Assembly (NCBI GenBank): GCA_025210525.1
Contig: JAOARP010000020.1
Coordinates: 158,236 to 222,235, forward strand
Direction: 5' to 3'
DNA from: Marinisporobacter sp.
GTDB lineage: Bacteria > Bacillota > Clostridia > Peptostreptococcales > Thermotaleaceae
DNA length: 64,000 nucleotides
Below, piece after piece: positions 29,206 to 38,033 of this stretch. Every line of letters starts with the position of its first letter. The first letter of the stretch is position 1. The position numbers and the translations under genes are program-made. The notes under the pieces are model-generated. The model made no database searches. It saw only the letters and a list, made by a program, of their open reading frames with translations, and was not told the DNA's origin.

Positions 29206-30498
29206 ATGAAAAAGCATACAGAAAATTTTTTAAAAGAACAAATGAATATCAATAGTAAAATATACAATTTAGCACTAGAAGTAGAAAAAGAGATTGAAGA
29301 AAGTTTTAAGCATATTGATGAAATCAAGGAGTATAACCAATATAAAGTATTAAAAGTGATGCAGGATGCAAAAATCAGTGACATGCATTTTAACTGGAAT
29401 ACAGGATATGGATATGATGATGTAGGAAGAGAAGCTATTGAAAAGGTTTATGCAAATCTTTTTAAAACGGAAGATGCTATTGTAAGACCTACTATTGTAA
29501 ATGGTACTCACGCTTTAACTTTATGCCTTACAGGAATCATGAGACCAAATGATGAAATATTATCAGCAACAGCAAGGCCTTATGATACATTAGAGGAAGT
29601 AATTGGTATTAGAGGAGAAGGAAAGGGTTCATTAAAAGAATTTGGGGTAACTTACAATCAAGTAGATTTTAAACCAAATGGAGAAGTGGATTTAGAATTA
29701 TTAGCAAAAGCTATTACAGAAAAGACAAAGATGGTGTATATTCAAAGGTCAACAGGATATAGCTGGAGAAACGCATTAATGATTGAAGACATCAAAAAAA
29801 TTGTAGAAATAGCCAAAGCTATTAAACCAGATGTAATCTGTATGGTTGATAATTGTTATGGAGAATTTTTAGATATAATAGAACCTACTGAAGTAGGAGT
29901 GGATATTATGGCAGGATCTTTAATTAAAAACCCTGGTGGTGGATTAGCACTAACCGGAGGATACATAGTAGGAAGAAAAGATCTTATAGAACTGATCGCT
30001 TATAGAATGACTTCTCCTGGAATTGGAAAGGAATGTGGATTGACATTTGGTCTTACAAGAAGTATGTTTCAAGGACTTTTCATGGCTCCAAAGGTTGTTA
30101 GTGAAGCCATAAAGGGATCTATCTTTTGTGCAAGACTTTTTGAAAAGCTAGGATATGAAGTAGCTCCAAAACACAATGAAAACAGAAGTGATATTATTCA
30201 GTCTATCAAAATGGGAAACCCAGAAAGTGTTATTGCCTTCTGCCAAGGAATACAAGCAGCAGCCCCGGTAGATTCTTTTGTAACGCCAGAGCCTTGGAAT
30301 ATGCCAGGATATGATAGTCCTGTGATTATGGCAGCAGGTGCTTTTGTACAAGGTTCCTCTATCGAACTCAGTGCAGATGCGCCTATTAAAGAGCCTTATA
30401 TCGTATATTTTCAAGGGGGGCTTACTTATGAGCATGCTAAGTATGGAGTAATGAGAGGCCTTCAAACAATGGTAGATAAGGGATGTGTGGAGTTATAA
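29206..30498 (+). CDS. ynbB: PLP-dependent cystathionine lyase-like protein, YnbB family
   Basis: The 430 residues belong to the fold-I PLP family often named aluminium resistance protein. FNWNTGYGYDDVGREAIEKVYA, RPTIVNGTHAL and MVDNCYGEF are visible. AGSLIKNPGGGLA carries the likely PLP-binding Lys, and ALTGGYIVGR follows. In Firmicutes ynbB lies downstream of hfq, as here. The reaction is probably a C-S lyase type, but this is not proven. The ATG at 29206 after GGATGGTGAG is preferred to the ATG at 29191. A terminator follows. Confidence 0.85.
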   Translation: MKKHTENFLKEQMNINSKIYNLALEVEKEIEESFKHIDEIKEYNQYKVLKVMQDAKISDMHFNWNTGYGYDDVGREAIEKVYANLFKTEDAIVRPTIVNGTHALTLCLTGIMRPNDEILSATARPYDTLEEVIGIRGEGKGSLKEFGVTYNQVDFKPNGEVDLELLAKAITEKTKMVYIQRSTGYSWRNALMIEDIKKIVEIAKAIKPDVICMVDNCYGEFLDIIEPTEVGVDIMAGSLIKNPGGGLALTGGYIVGRKDLIELIAYRMTSPGIGKECGLTFGLTRSMFQGLFMAPKVVSEAIKGSIFCARLFEKLGYEVAPKHNENRSDIIQSIKMGNPESVIAFCQGIQAAAPVDSFVTPEPWNMPGYDSPVIMAAGAFVQGSSIELSADAPIKEPYIVYFQGGLTYEHAKYGVMRGLQTMVDKGCVEL

Positions 30499-30529
30499 TT
30501 GTGTTTTTGTTTAATAAAGTTGTAAACTA

Positions 30530-30564
30530 AACTTGCAAAACCAAAAAGGATTTTGCAAGTTTTC
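30530..30564 (+). terminator. Terminator after ynbB
   Basis: AACTTGCAAAA and TTTTGCAAGTT form an 11-bp perfect stem around a 10-base loop, followed by T and C. Confidence 0.75.
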
Positions 30565-30917
30565 TTCCTTTTGTGCTAAAATTTTTAAGATAGCAAAAGA
30601 GAGTTAACCCACTTCGAAACATGTAATAATATTAACAATTATGTTATAATATGGATTATTCACGTATTATCGCAATTAAAAACTGCTTCATACTGGTGGG
30701 GGCATATCTGGTAGTTTGGGATGCTGTCAATCATTATTATTCATTAATAATAGAATTTATGGAGGAAAATATTGCTTAGTAAATTACAATTTGAATAGGA
30801 TTTTAAATTGGCTCAAAAATGAATCCTTATTATCATATTGTTTCGATTTCTATTTTGAAAATGCTAATTATGCAATTTCCTCATTTATATAAAATATGGC
30901 ATTTTGGGGGAACTATT
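30565..30917. other. Non-coding region before the GIY-YIG gene
   Basis: About 350 bases. A TATAAT box at 30645-30650 with weak -35 suggests a promoter. The stretch 30670-30730 is richer in G (GGTGGGGGC, GGTAGTTTGGG) than its surroundings and could be a structured leader, but no known riboswitch was recognised. Confidence 0.4.
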
Positions 30918-31340
30918 ATGGAAAAAATTACATTACATTGGTACGGTCCTTATGATCTTAGTAATATTGAAAATCATGATGTTACATATGAAAATGGAAT
31001 ATATGCAATATATAGAATATGGGGGAATTCACAAAAATTATTATACATAGGTAAAACGGAAAGAAATTTTATTGATAGGATCAAAGAACATTATAGAAAT
31101 TGGGTGGGGGACTTAAGAGGAAAAGTCAAAGTTAGATTTGGTATACTCGAACTAGATAAAGGAAAGAGGTTTTCAAAAAAAAGATTGGCTGATGTTGAAT
31201 CTTTACTAATTTTAAAGCATCAACCACCTGAAAATGAAAAATCCAAAAGTTTCTATTATGGAAGAAAGAAATTAGAGATATTAAATACAGGAAGAAGAGG
31301 TTTAGTAGACCGAAAAGTAAGTACTATTCAATTAGTATAG
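30918..31340 (+). CDS. GIY-YIG nuclease-like protein
   Basis: The 140 residues show the GIY-YIG core: GIYAIYRIWGNSQKLLYIGKTERNFIDRIKEH (about residues 24-55). Here GIY and YIG are 15-20 residues apart and the catalytic Arg lies in the ERNFIDRI segment. DVESLLILKHQPPEN provides the usual Glu and ends in typical family fashion. The start ATG at 30918 follows GGGG; the extension from 30819 lacks a ribosome binding site. It stands alone at the edge of the accessory region. The target DNA is unknown. Confidence 0.75.
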   Translation: MEKITLHWYGPYDLSNIENHDVTYENGIYAIYRIWGNSQKLLYIGKTERNFIDRIKEHYRNWVGDLRGKVKVRFGILELDKGKRFSKKRLADVESLLILKHQPPENEKSKSFYYGRKKLEILNTGRRGLVDRKVSTIQLV

Positions 31341-31441
31341 TCATACATAAAAGATGTCATAATTTGTCGGACGAATTATGTTGAAAACTTATTTTTTATA
31401 AAGGATAATAGGATACGAAGATTAGATAAGGAGGAGTGTTA

Positions 31442-31882
31442 ATGCTAAATGAAAACAAATTAAGTTTTAAAGCAATATTTATAGGATTACTTGTTGATTA
31501 TATAGGGTCAATAGTTTTAGGTACATTACAATTTTTTGTTGTAATGGCTTCTAGCTGGAAGCAAGGTGTAAATATTACAGAAACTTTATTATCTTTAAAG
31601 ATGTTATCAATATCATTTTTCTTGGGAATTATATGTAGTATTTTAGGTGGTTATGTAGCTGCTAAAATTTCAAAGCATAATGAAATTAAGCACGCATTGT
31701 TTGTAGGTATTCTTTCAGATGGAATATCAATTGTTATGAACATCATAGGAACTATAGCAATACCATTTTGGTACTCTGTATCTTCCATTATTCTTGTAGT
31801 ACCTGCTGCAATATTTGGTGGGTATTTAGGTAGAAAGAGTAATCAAAGTAAAAGTCTGAAATTAAAAAAGCAAATCCAGTAA
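31442..31882 (+). CDS. Four-helix membrane protein of unknown function
   Basis: The 146 residues contain about four transmembrane segments, at about residues 12-35, 48-72, 85-105 and 108-130. The pair of GGY motifs (ILGGYVAAK and IFGGYLGRK) indicates a duplicated hairpin, and the C-terminus is Lys-rich. No family was recognised. The start ATG at 31442 follows GGAGGAG. A terminator overlaps the stop. Confidence 0.65.
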   Translation: MLNENKLSFKAIFIGLLVDYIGSIVLGTLQFFVVMASSWKQGVNITETLLSLKMLSISFFLGIICSILGGYVAAKISKHNEIKHALFVGILSDGISIVMNIIGTIAIPFWYSVSSIILVVPAAIFGGYLGRKSNQSKSLKLKKQIQ

Positions 31883-31911
31883 GAGTTAATTCTCCTACTG
31901 GATTAAATTTT
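31873..31911 (+). terminator. Terminator overlapping the membrane protein stop codon
   Basis: AATCCAGTA (31873-31881) and TACTGGATT (31896-31904), followed by AAATTTTATT. Confidence 0.65.
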
Positions 31912-31982
31912 ATTAGGTATTAAATTTAATTTTTAGGGATTTATTTTTTAGCGGATACTTCTAGGATGTAATTATTAAAAAA

Positions 31983-33308
31983 CTATTTTAATATACCTTT
32001 TGCCTTTGAGGCACTAATCCACATAGGAAATTCGTTTAAAAGCCTATCATATAATTCTTCATCAGAAATTTTATCTATATCATTGAGTTCAAAAAAATTA
32101 GCATTATCTACATATCTATTAGATAGAGTATCTAATTTTTTCAATATGCCGTAATTAGATTTTCCAATACCTATAAATTGCCAAAATATAGGGTGTTTTG
32201 AGGATTCAATAATAATATTTTTCATATCTTTACCACTGCGAACACCCCCATCAGAGATGAAAACTATGAATGTTGGAAAATTGCTAGGTTCTTCATTTAT
32301 ATATTTTGATATAACATCTTTCATTACTGGAGATTCATGATTACGACCAAACATTTCCTTCCTACTGAACTTGTTTAAAATTTCTCTATTAATATAATCT
32401 TCAAAATCTATCTCTGTAACAGAAGGAAGTCTTCTAAATCTATGATCATACATCCACATATCTAATTTTCCATCATCATCAAATCGACTTGCTATAGCTA
32501 GTATTCTTTCTACTACATTTTGAACAGTTCCATTTCTGTAAAGACGATTCATAGAACCAGAAATATCAAGTACTAATCCAACTTTTGCAACAACCCTATT
32601 AAGATTTTTCTTTTCAAGAATAATGTCAACTTTTTTCTTTAGGAGATCTATTTTAGTTAAAGAAATGTTATCTTGTAAGTTGGTGACAGATGGTTGAGAA
32701 ACGATTGGGTGCACTTGTGGCACTTCATCTTTTACTTCAATACCAAAATTAGTACATAAAGCAGAAAGACCACCTTGAAAGCCACTACCTATAGCAGAAA
32801 ATTTCCATTCACCTTGATAACGATATAATTCTGCAACAACAATAGCTGTTTCTATGCTGAAATCTTCACCAAGATCATATCTAAGTAGTTCCTCATTATT
32901 TGATTCATTAATAATACGGATAAATGCGTTAGATACTTGACCAAAATTTTGATTCCTTTGAATTGATTCATGAATTGTTACGGTGAAGGCAATTTTGTGG
33001 ACATTTGAAGGAACTTTATTTAAATCAATTTTTATCTGTTCATCATCTCCATTACCTTCGCCTGTTAGATTGTCACCAAGATGTAATATAGAATTAGCTT
33101 GATCTTGTTGATTATTATAGAAAATAAAGTCTTCATCACAAGATACTTTTCCATTTTTATCGAGTAAAAACGCAGCAGCATCTAGATCAAAGGGGAAAGC
33201 ACCATTATATTTGTTTGTGTCCCATCCAAGACCTACTAATATATGCGTAAGAGATGGGTTCGTCTTTGTTAAATCTATTTTCTGTCCTTTTTTTAAGTTA
33301 ATAGGCAT
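31983..33308 (-). CDS. TerD domain - von Willebrand A domain protein (TerF-like)
   Basis: The 441 residues begin with a TerD domain ([15 protein letters not shown], then [24 protein letters not shown]; about residues 1-190) whose Asp residues bind calcium in the family. A vWA domain follows (about 235-430) with the metal site [14 protein letters not shown] and [11 protein letters not shown]. The pairing TerD-vWA occurs in tellurium-resistance type stress loci. The start MPINL at 33308 is the family start; the longer reading from 33410 is AT-rich. Usual partners (terB, terC) are not in this window, so it looks like an orphan member. Confidence 0.85.
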   Translation of the reverse strand: MPINLKKGQKIDLTKTNPSLTHILVGLGWDTNKYNGAFPFDLDAAAFLLDKNGKVSCDEDFIFYNNQQDQANSILHLGDNLTGEGNGDDEQIKIDLNKVPSNVHKIAFTVTIHESIQRNQNFGQVSNAFIRIINESNNEELLRYDLGEDFSIETAIVVAELYRYQGEWKFSAIGSGFQGGLSALCTNFGIEVKDEVPQVHPIVSQPSVTNLQDNISLTKIDLLKKKVDIILEKKNLNRVVAKVGLVLDISGSMNRLYRNGTVQNVVERILAIASRFDDDGKLDMWMYDHRFRRLPSVTEIDFEDYINREILNKFSRKEMFGRNHESPVMKDVISKYINEEPSNFPTFIVFISDGGVRSGKDMKNIIIESSKHPIFWQFIGIGKSNYGILKKLDTLSNRYVDNANFFELNDIDKISDEELYDRLLNEFPMWISASKAKGILK

Positions 33309-33633
33309 AAATCCAATCCTTTCTTTGATTAAATAATAAGCAGTTTGCTTTATCAAAATTATAACACCATAAATACACAAGAAATGTCTAATTGTGTCGA
33401 AAGGGTGCATTGGATCTCAAAATTAAAATTAATATAATATATAAATTTTTTGTTTGACAATATATGAGTACTCACTAAAGGAAAGTATTAGATTACATGA
33501 TTTTATGATATTATAAGAGTGGATGTTAAATATTGGAATGAAAGATAAAAGACTGGTTTTAAGATACTAGCTTCTTCTGTATAAAAATATAAAGGACTAT
33601 TTGTATATATGATGAAATAGAGGGGGATAAGAA
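33309..33633. other. Intergenic region without a recognisable gene
   Basis: About 325 AT-rich bases upstream of terD-vWA and of the broken small gene; divergent promoters are expected here but none stands out clearly. Confidence 0.35.
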
Positions 33634-33819
33634 GGTGAATATTTTAATAATAGCGATACCTTGGTAGTATCTATAATCGTTATACTTTTTGAATGGCTAT
33701 GGAATATTACGATACCAAGGATATTTGGTGTAAGGGAGATAACATTTTGGGAAGCTTTTAGATTAATTCTTATTGGAGCAATTTTGTTTGGAGGTAGAGG
33801 TATTAATATTAGTTTGTAA
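33634..33819 (+). pseudogene. Frameshifted small membrane protein gene
   Basis: The GTG at 33634 follows GAGGGGG with good spacing and reads MNILIIAIPW before a stop. The neighbouring frame carries on without a stop through VVSIIVILFEWLWNITIPRI and FWEAFRLILIGAILFGG to a TAA at 33817-33819. One indel near 33655-33665 would restore a ~60-residue protein with two hydrophobic segments. No family assigned. Confidence 0.5.
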
Positions 33820-33862
33820 CAAAAGAAATATATGGATAATTTATGAAATGATAGTATGTATT

Positions 33863-33896
33863 AAGAATTGGGAACAAAATCCCAATTCTTTTTAAT
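33863..33896. terminator. Bidirectional terminator between two small genes
   Basis: AAGAATTGGGA and TCCCAATTCTT form an 11-bp perfect stem, with T5 on the plus side. Confidence 0.75.
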
Positions 33897-33898
33897 AA

Positions 33899-34030
33899 TT
33901 AGCAACCACCGTAGCCACCATATCCACAACAATTACAGAATATTACTACTAACAACAAGAAAAATAACAATAATTCGGTTCTACAACCTCCACAACCATC
34001 ATAAATATCATCACATTGAGCATTAGCCAT
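33899..34030 (-). CDS. YjcZ-like small hydrophobic protein, possibly sporulation-related
   Basis: This 43-residue product begins MANAQCDDIYDGCGGCRTE, has a hydrophobic stretch LLLFFLLLVVIFC and ends CNCCGYGGYGGC. The hydrophobic core followed by Gly-Tyr-Gly-Gly-Cys is typical of YjcZ-like small spore proteins, though this one has a longer Cys-rich N-terminus. AAAGGAGG lies 9 bases before the ATG. It is very short, but the ribosome binding site, composition and terminator support it. Confidence 0.72.
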   Translation of the reverse strand: MANAQCDDIYDGCGGCRTELLLFFLLLVVIFCNCCGYGGYGGC

Positions 34031-34133
34031 AAATGGAAGCCTCCTTTTATATTAATAATTTTTGACTGTTTTCTTTTGTCCTAGTACAATGTATGTAGGT
34101 TGTAGAGAATATGTTACATTTTTATAAAAATAA

Positions 34134-34330
34134 ATGTATGATAAGCTTTTAAAACTATTTCATAAAAATAATATTAAATTCGAAGAGTATAATCATGAGT
34201 CAATATTAGATTATGAAAAAGCAAAAGCAATCAGAAATAGACTTGGTTTAAAAGTATCGAAAATAAGAGTTTGTTTGTAAAAGGCAAATGAGGAAAATAA
34301 AATATTTCACTACTCAAAAAGTTAAAAAAT
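34134..34330 (+). pseudogene. Remnant of a YbaK/EbsC-like prolyl-tRNA editing gene
   Basis: The ATG at 34134 reads MYDKLLKLFHKNNIKFEEYN and HESILDYEKAKAIRNRLGLK, an N-terminus like that of YbaK/ProX editing proteins. After GLK the frame ends in KIRVCL at 34278. In the next frame IENKSLFVKGK continues the expected family sequence (an 'ESKSLFLK'-type strand), then meets two stops. The rest of the ~160-residue gene is missing. No ribosome binding site is seen before the ATG. Confidence 0.6.
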
Positions 34331-34506
34331 AGAAGAGGCATAACGAAGCAGAAATATACTAGATAATGGAGTCTAGGATGGTTGAAATATGCAATGATAT
34401 TAGTAATTATGCTATAATATGGATAGTGTTTAGAAATATATGATGGCAACTTTAAACATGGTAAATTTTCGAAAGGTTTGAGTGTTATGTAGGGAGGTTA
34501 TGTAAA

Positions 34507-36561
34507 ATGAGTGATACAGAAAAACAAAGTTCACAATCCATAAAAGAACTTTGTGCTAATATAGAAAAAAATATTATTGCTTTACCAGAATTCCAAAGAG
34601 ATTTTGTTTGGGATATAGCAAAAAGCTATGATCTATTTGATTCTTTAATTAGAGATATTTTTATTGGATCTATTATTTATGGGATACCATCATTTGAAGT
34701 GACTGTAAGAGAATTAGATTATAGACCTAGGAAAACCAAAGGGAAACGAAGGAAAAGCTTAAAATTAACTTCCTATACTAAAGAACAAATTTATAATATG
34801 GTTAATACTCAAAAATTTTTATTAGTGCTTGATGGACAACAAAGAATTACCTCTATCTATAGGGCATTAAAAGGCATAGATTCAGTATGGTTTATCACGA
34901 AAACACTAGAAGAATTAAGAGAGGAGTTTGGAGAAATAAATTTTAATGATCTAACTTTAGAACAAATAATGTATGAAGTTTCAGGGTATCCTGATGAAGA
35001 TAGACTGTCTATTAAATTTTCAGATGTATATGCTATTATGAATGAAAGCTATTTTGAAGCAGAAATAAAAGAATTATTCTTTAACAAATCTGAATTCGAA
35101 AAAAGCTATGATGAAGAAGAATATGAAAATCAATTTAGAAATTATTTAATTATATCAAGAAAAATTCAAGATTTATTTAAAGCAGAAAAACTAATAGCTT
35201 ATTATTTGTTGAATATGAGTTCTGAAAAATTTGCTTTATTTTTTGAAAGAAGTAATAGCAAAGGGGTCCAATTGAATTTTATTGATATTTTAGCAGCAAA
35301 ATTATATGAAGGATTTAATCTTAGAAAAGAGATGGAGAACTTTTCAGAAAGATGTGAGGAAAAATATAAATTTCAACGAGAAACAATCGTTAGAGCTTTA
35401 TCTTGTATTGTAAGTAATGGAAAAAATGTAGATAAAAAATATATATTAACAAATCTTACTTATCATGATTTTAGAATGTATTGGAATGATGTATGCAATT
35501 TATATAAAAAAGTTTTAGACTTTTTATATGACAATCACTTTATTATATCTCAATCATGGATGCCTTATGAAAATATGATTATACCTCTAATGATTTTTTT
35601 AAGATGTCTACCTCATAAAGATTTTAGTCAAATGAATGAAAAACAAAATAAATTTATACATTATTGGTATTGGGCTTCTATTTTTTCACAAAGATATGGT
35701 GGAGCATCTAATGATATTATTATTCAAGATTCAAATGTATTAATGAAAATAGCAAACAATGAAAAGATATTTGACAAAGTTTATTTTAGTAAATTACAGA
35801 AAATACAAATTTCAAATTATGAAGATGTTTTTTCCTTTTCAAAGAAAAGTAGTTCCATATATAAAGGTATTTTAAATTTGATTAATCAAAACACAAGTGG
35901 TTTAATTGATTGGAGTAGTACAAATAGAATAACCTTTAATTCAAAATTAGAAGACCATCATATTTTCCCTGTGAAATACATAGAAAACAAATATAAAAAT
36001 TCTTCTGAGATCATTGAATTAACAGATTGTGTAGCAAACAGGACTTTAATACCTAAAATTTCGAATATAAAAATAGGAAAAAAAGCCCCTTCAGTCTATT
36101 TGAAAGAATTGAAAAAAAATAACCCTAATCTACCAAAGAGTTTGGAGTGTCACCTTATTCCAGAGGATACGAGTAACGGATTATATGATGAATTCTTTAC
36201 TGATTTTATAACAGATAGAGCTAAACTTATTTTTGATGTTATACAGGATACAATTATTAATGCAACAGATTCAATCATTAAAGATTTTTATGATACGATT
36301 AAAATAAAAGGAAATTCTATTAAGGTATTTGGAAAATATAGAAAAAAAACAGTAGAAGCAACTTTTAATTTAAATACAGAACAAATATTATTTAATGGAG
36401 ATAAATATTCTTCTATTTCTACAGCAGCAAATATAGCAAAAGAAAATTTAGGAGGGAAAAGCAATACTTCTACAAATGGATGGAAATTTTGGAGGTTTGT
36501 TAATAATGATGGAAAAGAAGTTTTTATTGATGAATTAAGAAAAAAGCAATCTATACTTTAA
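34507..36561 (+). CDS. DUF262-DUF1524 (HNH) nuclease-like protein with C-terminal RAMA/DUF4357-like domain
   Basis: The 684 residues have three parts. Residues 1-130 are a DUF262 (ParB-like/GmrS-type) domain: LPEFQRDFVWD and LVLDGQQRITSIY. Residues about 470-560 hold an HNH-type DUF1524: LEDHHIFPVKYIENKY, then CVANRTLIPKISNIKIG. The end (about 600-684) has FNGDKYSSISTAANIAKE and NGWKFWRFV, which resemble a RAMA/DUF4357 domain proposed to read modified DNA. DUF262-DUF1524 enzymes of the GmrSD kind cut modified phage DNA in an NTP-dependent way. AGGGAGG precedes the ATG. The next gene, 30 bases on, is a ssDNA-binding PC4-like protein. Confidence 0.8.
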   Translation: MSDTEKQSSQSIKELCANIEKNIIALPEFQRDFVWDIAKSYDLFDSLIRDIFIGSIIYGIPSFEVTVRELDYRPRKTKGKRRKSLKLTSYTKEQIYNMVNTQKFLLVLDGQQRITSIYRALKGIDSVWFITKTLEELREEFGEINFNDLTLEQIMYEVSGYPDEDRLSIKFSDVYAIMNESYFEAEIKELFFNKSEFEKSYDEEEYENQFRNYLIISRKIQDLFKAEKLIAYYLLNMSSEKFALFFERSNSKGVQLNFIDILAAKLYEGFNLRKEMENFSERCEEKYKFQRETIVRALSCIVSNGKNVDKKYILTNLTYHDFRMYWNDVCNLYKKVLDFLYDNHFIISQSWMPYENMIIPLMIFLRCLPHKDFSQMNEKQNKFIHYWYWASIFSQRYGGASNDIIIQDSNVLMKIANNEKIFDKVYFSKLQKIQISNYEDVFSFSKKSSSIYKGILNLINQNTSGLIDWSSTNRITFNSKLEDHHIFPVKYIENKYKNSSEIIELTDCVANRTLIPKISNIKIGKKAPSVYLKELKKNNPNLPKSLECHLIPEDTSNGLYDEFFTDFITDRAKLIFDVIQDTIINATDSIIKDFYDTIKIKGNSIKVFGKYRKKTVEATFNLNTEQILFNGDKYSSISTAANIAKENLGGKSNTSTNGWKFWRFVNNDGKEVFIDELRKKQSIL

Positions 36562-36591
36562 AAATATTAAACAATAAAAGGAGAATGAGAA

Positions 36592-36813
36592 ATGGCAGAA
36601 ATAAAGTATGAAATCAAAGAAACTATAGGAAGCATATCAGAAAATAACAAGGGGTGGTCAAAACAATTAAATCTCATTAGTTGGAATAACAGAAATCCTA
36701 AATATGATCTAAGAGATTGGGCACCTGAACATGAAAAAATGGGTAAGGGAATAACATTGACAAAAGAGGAATTAAAAAAATTAAGAAATATTTTGAATGA
36801 AATGGATCTGTAA
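36592..36813 (+). CDS. PC4/YdbC-like ssDNA-binding protein
   Basis: The 73 residues match the YdbC/PC4 fold: a beta strand set followed by KGWSKQLNLISWNNRNPKYDLRDW and a C-terminal helix (LTKEELKKLRNILNEM). Family members bind single-stranded DNA as dimers. It follows the DUF262-HNH gene by 30 bases with AAGGAG, so they could be one transcript, but YdbC proteins are also common as stand-alone genes. Confidence 0.75.
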   Translation: MAEIKYEIKETIGSISENNKGWSKQLNLISWNNRNPKYDLRDWAPEHEKMGKGITLTKEELKKLRNILNEMDL

Positions 36814-36842
36814 AGAGATTTAAAGGTAAAGGGGGAGAAGTA

Positions 36843-37292
36843 ATGGTTGGTTATAGGGACATATCCTTTAGTGAGGTTTCAATTATTAAGGAGGTATGGG
36901 AGAGAAATAGAAAGTTTCATGAGGAAATATCAAAATTTTTCAAACATCTCTATACAGATATTGTTTTTGAAGAGAGAATAAATGGATTTAGTTCTTTTGA
37001 TCAAGAGCATATAAAAATTACTCTAGCTGAAAATACTGATAATAATAGAGTATTAGGTTATTGTATTTCTACATTTGAGGGAAATAAAGGCGAACCACAA
37101 ACCCTTCATGTCATTGAAGAAGCTAGAGGTAAGGGAATTGGGAAAGAACTGATGCAGCGTCATATGGAATGGTTAAAAAGTAATGGTTGTGAAACTATCA
37201 CTATTACAGTTTCTTATGAAAACTATAATACCATCGAGTTTTATAAATCTATGGGATTTATGCCAAATACGATAGAAATGAGATTGAAGTAA
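36843..37292 (+). CDS. GNAT-family N-acetyltransferase
   Basis: The 149 residues contain the GNAT motif A (LHVIEEARGKGIGKELMQRHMEWLKSNG region, R-G-K-G-I-G-K at about residues 98-104) that binds acetyl-CoA. The C-terminal strand is NTIEFYKSMGFMP. The substrate is unknown. GGGGGAG precedes the ATG at 36843. Confidence 0.8.
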   Translation: MVGYRDISFSEVSIIKEVWERNRKFHEEISKFFKHLYTDIVFEERINGFSSFDQEHIKITLAENTDNNRVLGYCISTFEGNKGEPQTLHVIEEARGKGIGKELMQRHMEWLKSNGCETITITVSYENYNTIEFYKSMGFMPNTIEMRLK

Positions 37293-37329
37293 GTTTGAAT
37301 AATAAAAAATATTATACAAAGGAGTTTGA

Positions 37330-37968
37330 ATGATGCTAAACATATACAGTAAAAAATTTTCTATGATAATAATTATCCTATTAGGAATATTATTATTGAT
37401 CACAGGATGTAGCAATAAAAATACAAGTGAAAATTCTGGAATCAATAGTGAAGTGGAGCATCCAAAAGTGCAAATAGAAATGGAAGATGGAGGAAAGATG
37501 GTATTTGAACTATATCCTGAAATGGCTCCTGAGACAGTAGAAAACTTTATTAATCTTTCTAAGGATGAATTTTATAATGGTCTAAAATTTCATAGAATTA
37601 TTAAGAATTTTATGATTCAAGGGGGAGATCCTAAGGGAGATGGTACAGGAGGAGCTGAAAAGACTATCAAAGGGGAGTTCGAGGACAATGGTTTCTCACA
37701 AAATACCCTTAAGCATACAAAAGGAATTATTTCTATGGCTCGTAGCAGTGATCCTAATTCAGCAAGTAGTCAGTTTTTTATAATGGATGGAGATGAAAGC
37801 TCTCTTGATGGAAAATATGCAGCTTTTGGAAAGATGATAGAGGGAGAAGAAATACTAGATAAACTTGCAGATACGCCTGTAGAAAAGAATCCTTATACAG
37901 GAGAGGCATCTGTACCTAAGGAAGATGTAGTAATAAAGAAAGTAACTGTATTAGAGGATGAAAAATAA
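37330..37968 (+). CDS. Lipoprotein peptidyl-prolyl cis-trans isomerase (cyclophilin type)
   Basis: The 212 residues start with a lipoprotein signal (hydrophobic residues 8-24, lipobox LITGC with Cys at about residue 26), so the enzyme is tethered outside the cell membrane. The cyclophilin domain shows KFHRIIKNFMIQGGDPKGDGTGG and SASSQFFIMDGDESSLDGKYAAFG. The catalytic Arg lies in FHRII. It catalyses Xaa-Pro isomerisation of exported proteins. The ATG at 37330 or 37333 follows GGAG. Confidence 0.9.
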   Translation: MMLNIYSKKFSMIIIILLGILLLITGCSNKNTSENSGINSEVEHPKVQIEMEDGGKMVFELYPEMAPETVENFINLSKDEFYNGLKFHRIIKNFMIQGGDPKGDGTGGAEKTIKGEFEDNGFSQNTLKHTKGIISMARSSDPNSASSQFFIMDGDESSLDGKYAAFGKMIEGEEILDKLADTPVEKNPYTGEASVPKEDVVIKKVTVLEDEK

Positions 37969-37974
37969 TCAAAT

Positions 37975-38023
37975 GGGGTCAGTATTAAATAAGTATGCAT
38001 ACAACTTATTTAATGCTGACCCC
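37975..38023. repeat. Long inverted repeat between convergent genes
   Basis: The arms are 37975-37994 and 38004-38023. They begin GGGGTCAG and end CTGACCCC, are 20 bases long with one A/G difference (a G-T pair in RNA), and enclose a 9-base loop. It lies between the cyclophilin and prfC genes and can end both transcripts. Its GGGGTCAG ends also recall palindromes moved by REP-associated transposases, so a small mobile palindrome is possible. Confidence 0.65.
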
Positions 38024-38033
38024 TTATTTAAAA

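Noticed and set aside
30670..30730. G-rich leader before the GIY-YIG gene as a riboswitch
   Set aside because: No known riboswitch core was recognised; kept only as unexplained non-coding sequence.
34264..34330. In-frame TGA in the YbaK-like remnant as a second selenocysteine codon
   Set aside because: It is close to a TAA and a frameshift, sits at a non-catalytic place and has no hairpin behind it.
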